Under the pieces are notes generated by a model that saw only the letters and a list, made by a program, of their open reading frames with translations, was not told where the DNA came from and ran no database searches. This document shows positions 10,607-24,084 of a stretch of DNA of 64,000 nucleotides, piece after piece (the first letter of the stretch is position 1; each line of letters begins with the position of its first letter). The stretch comes from Hyaloscypha bicolor E (lineage: Eukaryota > Ascomycota > Leotiomycetes > Helotiales > Hyaloscyphaceae), in assembly GCF_002865645.1 (NCBI RefSeq), contig NW_020194644.1:945289-1009288 (forward strand), in the 5' to 3' direction. A program made the translations under genes and the position numbers.

Positions 10607-11732
10607 ATGGCACCTCCAGTAACCCTCAAAGTCTCTAGCCGCAGTATGCGGCCCCAAATCCCCTTCAATTGACTGGTCAATGCTGATTGAAGACAGTCCC
10701 GAAAAAGCCAATCAAGAAACTCCCGACCAGCATCGAGATCACGGACAAGACCACCGTGCAAGATGTGAAGGATACTTTGGCAAAGCGGGCTGGCGGATGG
10801 GATCCGAATCGATTCGGGCTGTATGAGCCAGAGAAGAAGAAGTTGCTGAAGGATCGAAGGGCGTTGATCTCTCAGCAAGAGTCTGTGTTGTCTGGGAAGG
10901 AGATTTTGGTTAAAGATCTTGGTATACCTCCATCACATCCCCGGATTCCGATCCCAACATCTGAGGAAGTATGCTAATACGACGACGGAATACAGGCCCC
11001 CAATTATCCTGGACAACAGTTTTCATGATCGAATACTCGGGCCCTATCATAATCCACCTCCTCTTTCCCTTCCTCCTCCGACCCTACCTCTACAAGCTGT
11101 CTCTCCCTTACCTGCCCTACACGTCCAGCTCACTGCCTCCACTCTCTACATCCCAACTCCTCGCATGCGCCATAATCGTCCTGCATTTCGTGAAGAGAGA
11201 GTACGAGACCCTGTTCATCCACCGCTTCTCACTAGCCACCATGCCACTCTTCAACATCTTCAAAAACTCCGCACACTACTGGTTCCTATCCGGTGCATGG
11301 CTTGCATATTGGATCTACGCTCCTGGTTCCTACACCGCTCTCGAAACACCACTCACCCAGAAACTCGACATTATCGGACTGGTACTCTACATCTTCGGCG
11401 AAGTCAGCAATTTCCATACCCATGTTACATTATCGAAATTACGGAGTCCAGGAGGGACCGAGAGAGGGGTCCCGAAAGGGTATGGCTTTGGACTGGTTAC
11501 GTGCCCGAATTATTTGTTTGAGATGATTGCGTGGACAGGTGTTTTGTTGGTGACGAGGAGTAGTGCGACATTGTTGTTTATGGTGGTTGCTTTTGTGCAG
11601 ATGCATATTTGGGCTCTTAAGAAGGAGAAGGCGTTGCGCACGGAGTTCCCAAAGGAATACAGAAAAAAGAAGTACCAGATCATCCCGGGTCCGGCGGCGC
11701 TGGTGGGGTATTTGAGTGGGAAGGCGAAGTAA
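10607..11732 (+). CDS. TSC13: very-long-chain trans-2,3-enoyl-CoA reductase
   Basis: Tsc13/TECR catalyses the last step of each very-long-chain fatty acid elongation cycle in the ER membrane: NADPH-dependent reduction of trans-2-enoyl-CoA. Inferred exons are 10607-10643, 10697-10921 and 10996-11732 (332 aa, phases agree). The N-terminal ~85 residues form the ubiquitin-like region of the family. The membrane part carries HFVKREYETLFIHRFS (Lys154-Arg155, a conserved pair reported essential in the family) and the steroid 5-alpha-reductase-type C-terminus with GYGFGLVTCPNYLFE and a final lysine-rich tail (SGKAK) that could act in ER retention. The start is the first ATG in a good context. Length and motif order are normal, so the gene looks intact. 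Confidence 0.92.
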
Positions 11733-12008
11733 GGGGTAAGAGAGATGGTAAGGGTTGTGGAAGCTGAGACACGGGATACGCTCCGGACATGGAGTGGAGG
11801 GCTTCTTTACAGGACGCAAAGTGCACAGACGGCGCGGGCATTATTATATAGGTGGGTAGAACATTGCTTGTCTTCCACGTTTCACAGATTGCATTTATTG
11901 TAAGTAGAATGATAATGCTAATACACCTACTAACCACCCAAATTAGCCACCCTTATTTACACCGTTTCCCCCTCTCCTCCCTACTTTGGCGCCCCCTCCC
12001 CCTTATTA

Positions 12009-12542
12009 TCACAAAGCAAACTCCCCATAGGTAGCAATAGCACTATTAAACGCATCATCGATCGGCGCCAGCAAATTCTGCGCCGTGGCCTGTAACGCAG
12101 CGGGGACCTTCGCCACAACCGCAGCCCCAAAGCTATCCGTCGCGCTCTTCTCCGACTTCAAATTGAGGAGAATAACCGGTGACACAACGACCAGTTTGTC
12201 GAACTTGGGCTTGGAATTGACAATATTCGTCAAGGTGGATTCGACCATTGAGGCGAGCGAGATGGTCGATTGTGCTAGGGAGATGGCTTCCAGAAGAGTG
12301 AGGTTGGCGGAGGCTTGCGCGATGTGCGTTGCGGCGTTGATGTCGTTCAGCAGAGAGATGGAGTCGGTGAGCAGGCCCCCGACGTCGAGGAGGTCGAGGA
12401 GCGGGTTGTCGGGGAAGGAGGAGACGGTGCTGTTCAGCTTGACGGTTGCGTTGCCGATGGTTGTCATGGCTGCTACTATTGCCGCGCCGTCTGCCAAAGC
12501 TCTTGCAACGAGCAGAGAGATGGGGAGGAGAGAGATGTGCAT
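12009..12542 (-). CDS. hydrophobic surface-binding protein A (HsbA) family, secreted
   Basis: This is a single-exon ORF of 177 residues from ATG 12542 (MHISLLPISLLVARALA, a clear signal peptide). The mature part is a long Ala/Leu/Asn-rich helical domain with regular heptad-like hydrophobics (LLDVGGLLTDSISLLNDI, AISLAQSTISLASMVESTL) ending in LLAPIDDAFNSAIATYG. This matches the HsbA-like family (Pfam HsbA), first described as an Aspergillus protein that adsorbs to hydrophobic surfaces and recruits lytic enzymes; related cell-wall galactomannoproteins are antigens. The neighbours Tsc13 and Ccc1 suggest no functional link. No introns are evident. Confidence 0.85.
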   Translation of the reverse strand: MHISLLPISLLVARALADGAAIVAAMTTIGNATVKLNSTVSSFPDNPLLDLLDVGGLLTDSISLLNDINAATHIAQASANLTLLEAISLAQSTISLASMVESTLTNIVNSKPKFDKLVVVSPVILLNLKSEKSATDSFGAAVVAKVPAALQATAQNLLAPIDDAFNSAIATYGEFAL

Positions 12543-14062
12543 TTTGATGTTTGTCTTTTTGGGGTGGAAAATGCTTGGAATGAGGTCTTTTTTTTGTTTT
12601 TGTGGAGATGGGTGAGGTGGGACGAGCCTCAAGGAGGGAAGGGAACACAAGAAGATATACTGCTCTTGCAAGCGGTGAAGATCATCCATCAGCTCGGTGA
12701 AAGGACCTTGTCCGTTGGATACCCCGCAAAGTACTGGCTTGTGATGCTGATGATCTGAACGATTCCGTACTCTCCTCCGCAAAACGTGCAAGGTTGTACA
12801 ATCTTATTTCTTGGAACTGGGATGAAGGAACATCCTCATTGGAGGGAAATGTGCCGGAGAGAAGATGAAAGGGGAAAGCGATGAGAGGACTTTACGGGGT
12901 ATGGGATAGGGGGAACAATAAGCACCAGGGATTCTGCAGGTACTGGGGACGGACGATTGGACAGTGACAGGGATGAAGATGGCGAAGATCGTGTGGAGAA
13001 CCTTGCCTGCCGCGGCTTGGGCTGTGCGGTGGCGACATGTGACGCGTGGAGGAATAGATGGGGCAGAGTTTTGGGAGATTCGATGAGGTAACTCGTGGAA
13101 GGTAGAGACAGGATTGAGGCGCTTGCACTCGAATTTTCAGCAAAGAAGACATGGAGGTGTAAATGGAAGGCCTGGCTTGCTTGAGGGCATGTGAGACGCG
13201 AAAACGATGAAAAACGCGATCCCCTTCCCTTCCTTATCGGACAAAATGGACCGGAACATGAGAGAAAGCAAAGCTTCATGAAATCGAATACAAGATACGG
13301 TTCGGATCATTTACCATCGCAGTTGGCAGTTGGCAGTTGGCAGATGTCAAAAAGATTTCAAAGGATGAAAGACAGGGCGCTTCCGAGTCAAACTGTTTTC
13401 GGCTCAGTGTTCCAGTCACGTGAGCTTAGTCAGCAGCTAAGACATGCAATGCATGAGCTTGCAATTAGCATCAATCTAATTTATCTAAACCTAAACTCTA
13501 TTCCTCGTCACTCTCTTTCGTTTGGAAGGAAGCAAGGGAAGTTATTTTATTGTTGGTTATGTCAGCACTCCTTCCTACAGTACTGTGAAGCGACTGATCC
13601 CTCTGCCTCCTGCTGCAGAGTTCGGCTTGCCACACCAGCCACTCAGAGGCTGCTTACAATTCCCTGTCTTGCGATTGGCCAGTGTGCAGCTCAGCTTTCC
13701 AGTTTGCCGTCGCCTCACAGTGTTGCGTGGTCTTCATGTTGTCTGCCAGCGACACACAGAATGACTCGCTTCCCCGTGCATTGGCCCATGAGGCAGGTGC
13801 CGCAGCCATAAGATGTCATTGCGAGCAGTCTGGCCTTTTAGTGAAAAGATGTCTTTCATCTTTGTGCCGCATGCAACCAGTTCTTTAAGAATGCTGCTCT
13901 CGCCATTGAACAACAGTCGCGTAAGAGTCACCGTTACTGCTGCCACGAGCAAACATTGAACGGGCCTGTACCTGGCGACATTTGTCTTTTCTGTAGCGCT
14001 CTGCGCTCAGTGCACTAGCTCGCCTTGGAGCCTTTCAAAATAGTTCGATATAAGAAGTTGAG
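12543..14062. other. 1.5-kb intergenic region
   Basis: Overlapping short ORFs on both strands without protein-like features. It contains a small direct repeat CAGTTGG x3 near 13320-13340. It is expected to hold the promoters of the divergent HsbA-like gene (minus) and the Ccc1-like gene (plus). Confidence 0.35.
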
Positions 14063-15051
14063 ATGACTTCTTCTTCCTTCCACAGCGAGAAGACTGCGGT
14101 CAATCCCCAACCTCCTTTCACGATGAGCTCCTCGAATACCACCCTCGACCCAACTGCAGAGCCTCGATCGGAGTTGGCTAAACAGGTCGAAGAAGATCAT
14201 GCGGAGAGGCACTCGACCCATGGAGAAGTCCTTCGCGACATTATACTTGGCGTTGCTGATGGCTTGACCGTTCCGTTCGCCTTGACTGCCGGCCTCTCTT
14301 CGTATGTCCTCCTGTTCTCTTTTTTCTACCAATGCTAACAAGGTACAGACTGGGCTCTTCCAATTTGGTTGTCATCGGTGGACTGGCTGAACTCTTTAGC
14401 GGGGCAATCTCAATGGGTCTCGGCGCGTACCTGGCAGCTGTCTCGGACAGTGATCACTATGATGCTGAGTACGAGAGAGAACGAAGAGAGGTTGAGGCAT
14501 TCCCCAAGACGGAGGAACGGGAGTGCTACGAGATCTTGGAAAAATACAACATCCCACATGACACCCTCACCCCTGTTATCAAAGCATTGGTTTCAGATGA
14601 GGCTCAATGGATTCAGGTACGCGCTCCTTCGGTTGGTATCCAGGCGAAACTAACGCATTTAGTTCATGATGGATTTCGAGCTCAAGCTTGAGAAGCCCAA
14701 ATGGTATCGTAAATACGTCTCTGCTCTCACTATGGGTCTATCCTACTTGATTGGTATGCTCTTCTTCGTCCCTCCCTCCGACTTCCAGGACTGACAATCT
14801 CAGGTGGACTTATCCCGATGATTCCTTACTTCGCCATGTCCGACGTCACCCACGCCCTCTTCGTCTCCATTGGCATCACGGCCGTCGTCCTCCTCGTCTT
14901 CGGATACATCAAGAACTGGGTGACGGTTGGCACAAAGCGGTCTGCGTTCTACGGAGCTTTCCAGACGCTCATCGTTGGAGCTGCGGCGGCTGGAACCAGT
15001 TACGGAATCGTTCGTGGCCTGGATAGCGAGCATCCGGTTTCGACTCAGTGA
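14063..15051 (+). CDS. CCC1: Ccc1/VIT1-type vacuolar iron-manganese transporter
   Basis: Ccc1 moves Fe2+ and Mn2+ from cytosol to vacuole for storage and detoxification. Inferred exons are 14063-14301, 14349-14616, 14663-14753 and 14804-15051 (281 aa, phases agree). An acidic/Ser-rich N-terminus is followed by the signature first helix (DIILGVADGLTVPFALTAGL), then GGLAELFSGAISMGLGAYLA, the cytosolic metal-binding helical segment rich in Glu and ending YNIPHDTLTPVIKAL, MMDFELKLEKP, and three C-terminal membrane helices (GLSYLIGGLIPMIPYF, VSIGITAVVLLVFGYIKN, AFQTLIVGAAAAGTSYGIV). Length and order match fungal Ccc1. An in-frame ATG at 14122 is an alternative start. Confidence 0.93.
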
Positions 15052-16336
15052 GCGATGGAGGTGTCATGGCTTGACACCATCAGCTTCCGTGTCTCGGGGG
15101 TTTGACTAGAGAGCGTGGATTGCAATGGCTTCGACTGCTCACAATACCCCCTCGAGAGCGATGTTACGATTTGATGACTTTCCTTTCCTGGTGGCGTATT
15201 CGGCGGTACAACACTCATCTCAAGACAGGAATTTGCATTTGGAGGGCGTTTCGATTGTCTGTATGAGAACCAAAGAGAAAATAAACAAAACAGAAATGAA
15301 AACCAACATCTCCCGTGCCTTGTAACTCCTCCGGATCAATATCTTCAGCCCCGTGCCCCATACTGCCCATCATCTCGGGAGGATTAACCTTAGCTCTCCT
15401 CGATATATTGATCTGTAACGCCTTCAACGGTCTGCACCGCGAAGCGAGAGCTCTGCCATTGGCCAATTGCAGAGGGTCCGTGAGCGGGCTTTCCACGTGT
15501 CTCCTGTTCCCAACTAGGCCATTTACGTACAGATTATTAAATAGGGATAGGGGGTCCTGGTGGTCTGTATACTCCGGGAAGAATTGTTGTCAAGCCCTAT
15601 CGAGCAGCGGGCAGCGATTGTCTCCTATGCAGTCCACCGCTCTCCACGTGCTCCAGTACCTGATGCTGTGCCTCTGCCATACAGCCCATACTGTACTGAC
15701 TTTAGAACCCCTGATCTATCCCCTAGCTTGCCGCTCGCGCCCACATAAGCGATACCGTAGCAGGAAACGAGCACACCCCTCAACTCTAATACGGCTCTCG
15801 AAACAGAGAGGAAAAAGCATTTGTTTGCCTCCCAAACATCGAAAAAGCAAGTGTGCAACGTTTGCTCTGCAAACGTCGCCGTCCTTTGGCATTATTTATT
15901 GGACATTGGACAATTGACTCGCGAACACGAGAGACAGGGAGCAAGACTGCAGTTTTTCAGGGGCGTGAAAAAGGCGAGCAAGCGAGGGGATCGGCAGACA
16001 AGCAGCAATAATCACCACCTCCACTCCACTCCCAGCAGCCTGTGGTCTCACATCACAAAAATAATCTGTGCGCTCTGACTTCTTTCTCTCCACATCCATC
16101 CTAACCTCAACCTCAGTCGACAATCCCATCCAGACCCCAGTGTCCTCCACAACCTAGTTCTTCATCAGCAGATATCGATTAGCAGCCCGCAAACGAAACA
16201 AACATTCCTCATGAATCCGCCCCCCGCGATCCCGATAATCGACCAATCACGACCCCGTTCCTGAGCCCGCAGCGCGCTCTCGGAACATTCCTCGACTCTC
16301 CCTCGATTCTTCGACTAGAGCATAGAAAAGGGAGCA
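15052..16336. other. 1.3-kb intergenic region upstream of the DOCK gene
   Basis: No supported gene. The last ~350 bases before ATG 16337 are C/T-rich, as is usual for fungal 5' leaders. Confidence 0.35.
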
Positions 16337-19300
16337 ATGCCCTGGCAGCCCCTCCCACGCATCGCTTTCGCCGTCGCAACGTTTCCCTTCGCGGCCCACG
16401 AGCCCGCAGACCTCCCACTCGAGCTCGGCGACGAACTCTACATCATCGAGCAAGGCGGACGCAATGGGGACTGGTTCCGTGGATACCTGGTCGCGCCGCC
16501 GAGTTTGCTGGCAGGGTTGACGAGCGTGAAGGGGCAGACTCTGGAGGCGCGTGTTTTCTCTGGCATATTTCCAAGATCATGTGTGGAGGTCCGCGAGGTG
16601 CTGGGTGAGGATGAGGAGGGAGACGAGGAGGATGGGCAAGTGAATGGGGAAGCGCAGTCAGGGGGGTATAGGGGGAGCGGCGTCAATGCAGATGGGAGTC
16701 CGCTGGCCAGCCCGCTGAGCTCGCAGTTGCGCAAACGGGTCTCGGGCAGACCTTCGGGGGGGAAGGGAAGCAGGCCTGGGGGGAAGATCAAGAAGAAGAA
16801 TCCGCAGCAGCAGCAGCAGCTCATGAATGGGAATCATGCTACGCTTGCGCTGTCTGTCAATGCCCCACGCGAGCCGGACCAACCTAAACCGCCAGCTCCA
16901 GTGCCGATGCTCAAGATTGGCGACGAGACGCCGACCTCTGCTTCCGAGCCGCTGGTGGACGAAATCGCGAGCTGTTTGAGGGAATGGCATTCTACGAATC
17001 TACATGAGTTGTTGTTAAGCAGGCAGTATCCGCTGCTGGATAAGATGTCTACACTGGTGCATGGTCTAGATTTGTCGAGGAGGCAGTTTCTCCACAATGT
17101 GCTAACAACACATGAGTTGGGCAGTTTGAGGGAGAAGACGGTCTGGGATTTGGTCAGGGGGAACAAGGTGTTTAATGGGGAGGTCGTTGTACGGGATCCG
17201 GCGCAACGGGGGAGAGTGCTGACGGGCGAAGACTCGGCGGTCGAAATCACGAAGCTGCAGTCTATGATGAGCCTACTGGACGAACGGCCGCAACCTCCTG
17301 CCAATGAGAACCCCACGTTATACCATTTGTTGATTGATGTTAAGGCTTTTGTGGGCGCGAATACCGAATCGACTACCTTGGTGTTCTTTCTTGCTTCAAA
17401 AACTCCGGGACAAGCTGCCGTGGCATTGAGCGAGAGTTATATTGTGGAGGTTCCACCAAGTGGCGCCCTGACAGGTTTGGCAAAGGCTGGGCAGATGCGG
17501 ACACTTTTCACGAATCTTGCTTCGGCCGATATTGGAGACTTGCCCTCTACGGATACCGAGCTCTTTCTGGTAGTCAAAATTCGATCGACCGCGCAGGTCA
17601 TTGCAGGCAAACCAGGTTCAAGGAGTGGCCTGGTATCAAGAGATGGCTCGACTACAAAAAGCGAGAAGTCTCAGTCTTCAGGTGGTGGAAGCAAGTCTGG
17701 ACGACGAAGCCTGATGTGGGGCCAGAAATCACAAAGATCAGCATTCTCGAGAAATGCACCAATATCGTCCAAGCTGAACTCTCTCTCTGAGCATGAAGGT
17801 ACAGATGATGGTCAAGATCCCCCAAGTACTGCCGATTCTCGAGGGCCTGCTGCAAGTGAGCAGAGAGGGACTGTCAGCCGAATCGTTAACAGAACAATGG
17901 GAATTGGAGCTCTGAAGGTCAATTCGATCATGAAGCAAGCAGATGAAGTGGAGTCTGTCATGACCATCTGGTCTCCGTCTATTGGTTTTGGGCACGAGAA
18001 GCAGGAAGATGGCTGGGAAGACGTTATCAAGGATTTGATGGAGAGCAAGTCGGGTCACTTCGAGAAAACACGAAGAGCAGAGCGGTTACAGATACATCTG
18101 AAGCCCTTCGAGAATCCGGATGCAGATGCGCTCATCAAAGCCACCCCAACCCTCCTCTCTGGGGTTGCCAGGACGAGTAAGATGGGCTTCTCGGGTGCTC
18201 CTACCAAGCCAAGATCAGATATCTATGTTACAATTGATGAGGCATTCTTACCTCGTCACGCTCTCCTCTCCCGGTCCGCTGGCAGCGCAACGCCGCTTTC
18301 TTCTGGTATCACCGGATCAAACCTTCAGATCACGTTGGAAGTCCGACGTGCAAACGGGGAACGAATGGAAGGCGCAATCTTCCCCTCATCAAATTCTGAA
18401 TCTCAATCGACATGGGAATCCACGGCAGCTGAACGTGGCGATGGCTGGAACCAGAATCTTCGCCTTGCTATATCTCCAGGGGATGTTCCAGGCTCCCACA
18501 TTGTCATGATGCTCTCCGATGCCCCGAATTCACCGTTTGCGATTTGTTACATGCCTCTCTGGGACCAAGGGGCTTTCATGCGCGATGGCCACCACAGCTT
18601 GCTGCTTTACAGATATGATGATACCACCAGCTCTACAAGGGGTAAAGGAGAAGGCAGAACCGGATATCTCAATCTGAATTGGAATGCGAGGGGCAAGGAT
18701 GATGTCAGCAAGGACGAAGCTGTAACGGGGCCAATTGCCACACTCAGAGTGCAGACCTATCTTTGCAGTACTCGATTCTCGCAGGACAAGGTGCTCCTCG
18801 GATTGTTGAAATGGAAAGAGCAGCCACCAGGAGATGTCCAGGAACTGCTGAAGCGGCTAGTCTTTGTCCCGGAAATTGAAGTCGTGAAGCTGCTCAATGA
18901 TGTCTTTGACGCCATCTTCGGCATCTTAGTTGAGAATACTGGCAATGACGATTACGAGGATCTCATTTTTAGTGCGTTGGTCACCGTTCTGGGCATTGTT
19001 CATGATCGTAGATTCAACCTCGGACCCCTGGTTGACCAGTATGCGGAGAACAAATTCAACTACCCTTTCGCGACGCCATGTTTGGTGAGATCTTTCACCC
19101 GATTGCTTGCGAAGCCTTCGGATCCGGATACCTCGAGGAAGTTGAGAGCGACATTTAAAGTTGTGAGACATATTCTCAAGTTCATCACCCATGCACGGGG
19201 CCAGCAGAAAGCCAAGGAAGCTGGGATCGGCATCATGAGCACATCTCCAGGTTTCACACGGCATCTGCGAGGTATCTTCAAAGCGCTGGATGGATTAATG

Positions 19301-22300
19301 CGAAACAATGCTCCAATTCTTGTTGGGAGTCAGACGTTGGCTGTTCAACACTTTCATACTTGGTTACCTGAACTCACGGGTCTGCTCAGCACAGAAGAGA
19401 TTCTACATATCGCCATCGATTTCATGGACTCGTGTTCTGAGGTCAGGGGGAAGTTGATCCTGTATAAACTTGTCCTGGTCATCAACTACTCGAAGCTGGA
19501 CCTCTTCTCGCACCCTGAGCAAAAGGCTGCCCTCAGCGCGAATACAGTTCGATGGATTGCACCCCATTGGGGCAAGACGGCAGAAGTCACTGAGCAGTGG
19601 AGAGAACAGGTCCGGCTCTGCTGCTCGATTCTGTCGACGCAAGTCGCTGGCCTTGGTCCCGAGATTCCGGACTACATTCCAAAGATTATCGACTCTTACC
19701 TCGCTCTCCAAGCACCCCCGAAACCGCCGAAGACGCGATTATCATTGCTCTTCCCAACCACATACCCCTTCCCGAGCAAGCCGATTTCGGGAGACTCTCA
19801 ATTTGATGAGGTTCTCATCGAGCTGTCTGCTATCCTCTCAGCAATTTCCAACCGACCTGCTGGCATGCAGCTTGAGCTTGCTGAGGATGAAATGGCTACC
19901 CTTCTCGAAGACACGCTACATGTTCATCTCAGCATCCTGGAATGTGAAGCCTTCCCTGCAAATTGGCTGAGTGTGCATATCTACCACCACAAATCGACGA
20001 TGAGGATTCTTGAATACCTTGCTGGGATCCTGTTGGAGTCGTTCCTACCACATCCTGACGAAGCCGAGAGCTACAACACTGAGCTGTGGAAGGTCTTCTT
20101 CACGGTTCTGCTGAAGCTGGTGGGTAGCGACGCCCTTGCTCTCGAGACATTCCCCGAGCAGAAACGAAGAGCAGTATGGAAGATTGCTGGTGATGTCAGA
20201 GAACATGGTGCTGAGCTTCTGCGGCATACTTGGGAAGCTATTGGATGGGAGACAAGTTTTGATGAGAAGCAAAGATACGGCTTGACGAAGATGGGTGGTT
20301 ACCAAGTACAATATGTACCTGTGCTTGTTGGTCCCATCGTTGAACTCTGTCTCAGTGTGCACGAGGGTCTGCGAGGGGTCGCTGTCGAGGTTCTGCAAAC
20401 GATGATTGTCAGCGAGTGGACTCTCAGCGAGGACTTGTCTGTTATCCAGACTGAGATGATTGATTGTTTGGATCGATTATTCAAGTCAAAACCGTTGACT
20501 GAAAGCATTCTTCAGAAGTTATTTATCAATGAACTTCTCGGTCTCTTCGATACTCTCGGTCAGGTTGAGGATGATCCGCTCTATGCTGGGTTGAAGGAAC
20601 TGATAGCAACCATCCATGAATTCCTCGATCTCTTGGTGGCGGTACACAGTACCGATGTCACCGGCGAAGCTTCACACATGATTCATCGTCTACGACTCAT
20701 GGAGTTCCTCCGGGATATGCAGAAAGAAGAGATATTTATCCGTTACGTCCACCAACTAGCACAACTCCAAGACGATGCTCGAAACCCCACAGAAGCAGGT
20801 CTTGCACTCCGCTTGCATGCCGACCTCTACGACTGGGACCCGACAAAAATCCTCCCGCCTCTCATCGACCCGGAATTCCCTGCTCAGTCACATTTCGAAC
20901 GAAAAGAGAAGATCTACTTCGACATCATCAAGCATTTCGAAGATGGGGAAGCGTGGAGTAGTGCACTCAGCGCTTATCAGGAATTGCAAGAGCAGTACCA
21001 GAATAATGTGTACGATCTCCCCAAATTGGCGAGGACGCAACGAGCTATTGCAACCATCTACGAAACGATTTCCAAGAGCAATAAGCTGGTGCCTAAATAC
21101 TTCCGCGTCGTGTACAAGGGGATGGGCTTCCCGCCATCTTTGCGCGATAAAGAGTTTGTATGCGAAGGTTCACCAACCGAGAGGACCACACAATTCACGG
21201 ATCGCATGCAAGAACAGCATCCGTCTGCGCAGATCGTCACAAGTGGTGAGGTTGAGGACGTCGAAGGGCAATTCCTGCAGATCTCAGCACTATCACCGCA
21301 CCGCGATCTCGAGCACCATGTCTTCCAGCGAGCGAGAGTTCCCCAAGTTGTGCGTGATTATCTTCTCTCAACCAACCCACAAGACTTCTCAGTGACCAGC
21401 AAGCGCAACACTTCTGGTCCAGTAACCGAACACAGCGCCGAGAAGATCATCTACAAGACCCTCGAGCCATTCCCAACCATCCTGCGGCGGTCAGAAATCA
21501 TCTCCACCGACAGGATTCACCTCTCTCCCGTGCAAACAGCGCTCGAAAGAATCATCCGTAAGACGACAGAGATGGTGGTCGTCGAGAAGAAAGTCAGCGA
21601 TGGGGAGGCGGACATGGCACCCTTACTCATCGATGCGCTGAATATTTCCGTGGCGGCGAACTCAGAGACGACTGTTGCGCGGTATAGGGAGCTACTACCG
21701 ACCCTGATTGAGAATGGCGAGGTTGAGGAAGTGGAACTGAGTCCGCTTGAGAATGCGCTGAAGGTTGCGTTGATTGATCATGCTGTCATGATCAAGAGAT
21801 GTCTTACTTTGCTTGGCAAGCTGCCAAAAGCTTCGCTGGCGGGCTCAAGTCTTACGGTCGAAGAGTTGAGTCAAAGTACATTCCCCATCCCACCCAACTT
21901 TGAGAATCAAAGCTGATAGAAGTAGATTTCGAATCAACTTTTGCCCCCGAACTAGCATCCTTCACATTCCCCCAAGCCGTTCGCGATCCGACACCAGTCC
22001 CAAGTTGGGCCATCTCCTCCCCCGTGCTCAGCGACCGCTCCCTCCGAAACTCGCAAATGCTCCGCGGCCTCCCGAACTCCAACACAAACGGTACCCTCGC
22101 CACACAAGCAACAGACATTCTCGATACGCCTGGCCACCGCACCGCTCGCTCTAGACTCTCCTTCCTGCAGCGAAAGCCAGTAGCGTCGAAAGAAGAACGG
22201 GAAGCGAATGAAGCCGTTCTCGTGAACGGGAACGGGAATGGGAACCGCAAATCCGGCCGTGGGAGAGGCAACAGTGAGGATGGCAGCGAACGTTCTCGCT

Positions 22301-22632
22301 CGAAGGAAAATCGAAAATCGTTCTTCAGTGGCGGAGGCGTTGGTTCCATCGGGCGTGGAAGGGGAAGGGAGTTGAGTGAGCAGAGTGAGTGGGTTACTGA
22401 GAGTGATTTTGGGACTGCTAGACGAAGCTCGTCCGAGCAGAGACCGAAGACTAGTGGAGGGAAGAGTGGGAAGAGTGGGAAGGGGGGGAGAGGGGAGGCA
22501 GGGGGGCTGAGTCGAGAGGGCTCAGTTGGGTCAAGGGTGGGGAGTGTACGGAAAAGGCTAAGCAGGTTGACGTTAGGGAAGAAGACTAGTAAGGCGAGTG
22601 TGCTGGTTGGGAGTGTTGCTGAGGAGGAGTAG
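16337..22632 (+). CDS. DCK1: DOCK-family guanine nucleotide exchange factor (fungal Dck1-like)
   Basis: DOCK proteins activate Rac/Cdc42-type GTPases, typically with an ELMO partner, to control actin and polarity. The first exon is open for 1,846 codons (16337-21875). A short intron (21876 to 21919 or 21922) joins it to 21923-22632, giving about 2,080 residues. Visible parts: an N-terminal SH3 domain (about residues 8-80, with PLELGDELYIIEQ and GIFPRSCVEV); a basic, Gln-rich linker; a DHR-1/C2 lipid-binding domain near 620-760 (DIYVTIDEAFLPRHALLSRS to SLLLYRYDD); a helical Armadillo-like middle; and the catalytic DHR-2 domain about 1,480-1,800 (LHADLYDWDP, KEKIYFDIIKHFEDGEAW, VPKYFRVVYKGMGFPP). 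The second exon supplies a Ser/Gly/Arg-rich low-complexity tail. Without the intron the frame would end at 21916, still with a complete DHR-2. Confidence 0.92.
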
Positions 22633-24084
22633 ACTCCCTTGATCTTGGGTGCATGGACGTCAAGGGGTGATTTGGGTACATACCAACGAATTGCGGGATA
22701 GGATACAGATGCAGATTTTCAGCGTGGAGCTGGGGGATATTACTTTGTTATGTTTATGTTTGGGATACGGATGGATCGAATACCCGATGTCGACTTCTTT
22801 TCTTGTTCTTTTGTTGGTTGGTTGGCCTGGGATTTGGTGGTTGTAGATGAAAGAAAAAATTTTCAGCGCTCAGGGGAAGGAAGAGAAAAGGGAAAAGGAA
22901 GAGCGATATAATAGATGAGTCTTGGTGTCTATAATGAGATGAGATTCTTCACCACATTACCTGGCTTGTCTTCTGTAGTTTTGCGTTGAATCACGTGTCT
23001 CCAACCAATCGTCCGGTTTATCCTTTTCTCATATACCCTTCTCCCACGCATCGCAGAACATGGCCCAGCCCTCGTGGCCATGCTCACGTCTCCCATTCCT
23101 GGGCAAGCCCTTCTCGGGGATGAAAGAATGCGTGCAATATTGCTCGTCTCTATCACAGACGCCAGAGCTAAGTTCAGCCAAGGATGCATTCCCTTCGGTC
23201 AGTGGGTGGAGGAGGGTTTGTAGGTGATGCTGATGCGCTGGTCGAAGGGCAAGAGGGAAGAGGCATCGTTGCAGTCATTGGAGAGGGAACCTTTAGGAGT
23301 GTGGAGACGGGGACGAGTTGGGCATCTGGAGATTTGGGCGGATCCGCTGAGTGCTTGGGTTGCTGTTGGGAGAGGAGAGGTTGTTGAGCAGTGAGGTTCC
23401 ATGTATAGCAGCTAAGGTGAAGGAGATACCAAAGAATATAGAGTAGAACGAAATGCAGTGGAGGAAGTGATGGAATTGATTGTACTTCTAACTTGAAGAT
23501 CAACGAGGGTGTATGCGTTAGGTTTGCAACTGTATTGGACTTTGGAAACAATGCAATGCTCCGAAGACTTCGGTCAAGCGTCCGATTTTGTCCGACCAGA
23601 AAGTGTCATAGTTCAAATCCTCCGCAAAAAAAAATAGAATTCTTCCAGTCGAGACTTAAGATCTGCTTAACGATCTTCCTGAGTTCGTCTACTTCGAGTA
23701 CTCTTCTGGCATTCTGCGGATCGGAATCGAGAATAACTTCCCCCACTGCTCGTTTCTCTCCATATATACACGGCGGAATGAGTCACGACCTGTTGAAGCC
23801 GAGAATACTCAAGCATTGTTTGGTCATTGTATCCTCTGTTTGGGTTGCACCTGGGCGCACAATGGTGAAGATCTTCTTCCGGGTTTTAAGTGTCGTTTCG
23901 TCTCCACACAAATCGGTAAGGATCCCGTCTATATCCTCTCCGCCGTCGCAATCTGGAAGGTAGTCTAGATGAGGGACACGGCTGAGCCATTCAAGAATGG
24001 GATCATCTGGATAACTGTGGTTTTGCAATGAATACATGTAAAAGAACGCCCGCAAGTGCATCTAGTTCGCGGCCTTCATAATCG
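22633..24084. other. 1.45-kb intergenic region, no supported gene
   Basis: It holds the 3' regions of the convergent DOCK gene and caspase-like gene. Minus-strand ORFs at 23174-23551 and 22929-23189 are Pro/Ser-rich or featureless and were not accepted. A run of nine A lies near 23626-23634. Confidence 0.35.

Noticed and set aside
12085..12758. Antisense ORFs over the HsbA-like gene
   Set aside because: Shadow frames of the Ala/Leu-rich coding sequence on the other strand.
22649..22846. 65-codon ORF downstream of the DOCK gene
   Set aside because: Begins 17 bases after the stop codon in G/T-rich DNA; most likely 3' untranslated sequence.
23570..23640. Possible tRNA because of AGTTCAAATCC
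   Set aside because: The T-loop-like string has no pairing T-arm, anticodon arm or acceptor stem around it.
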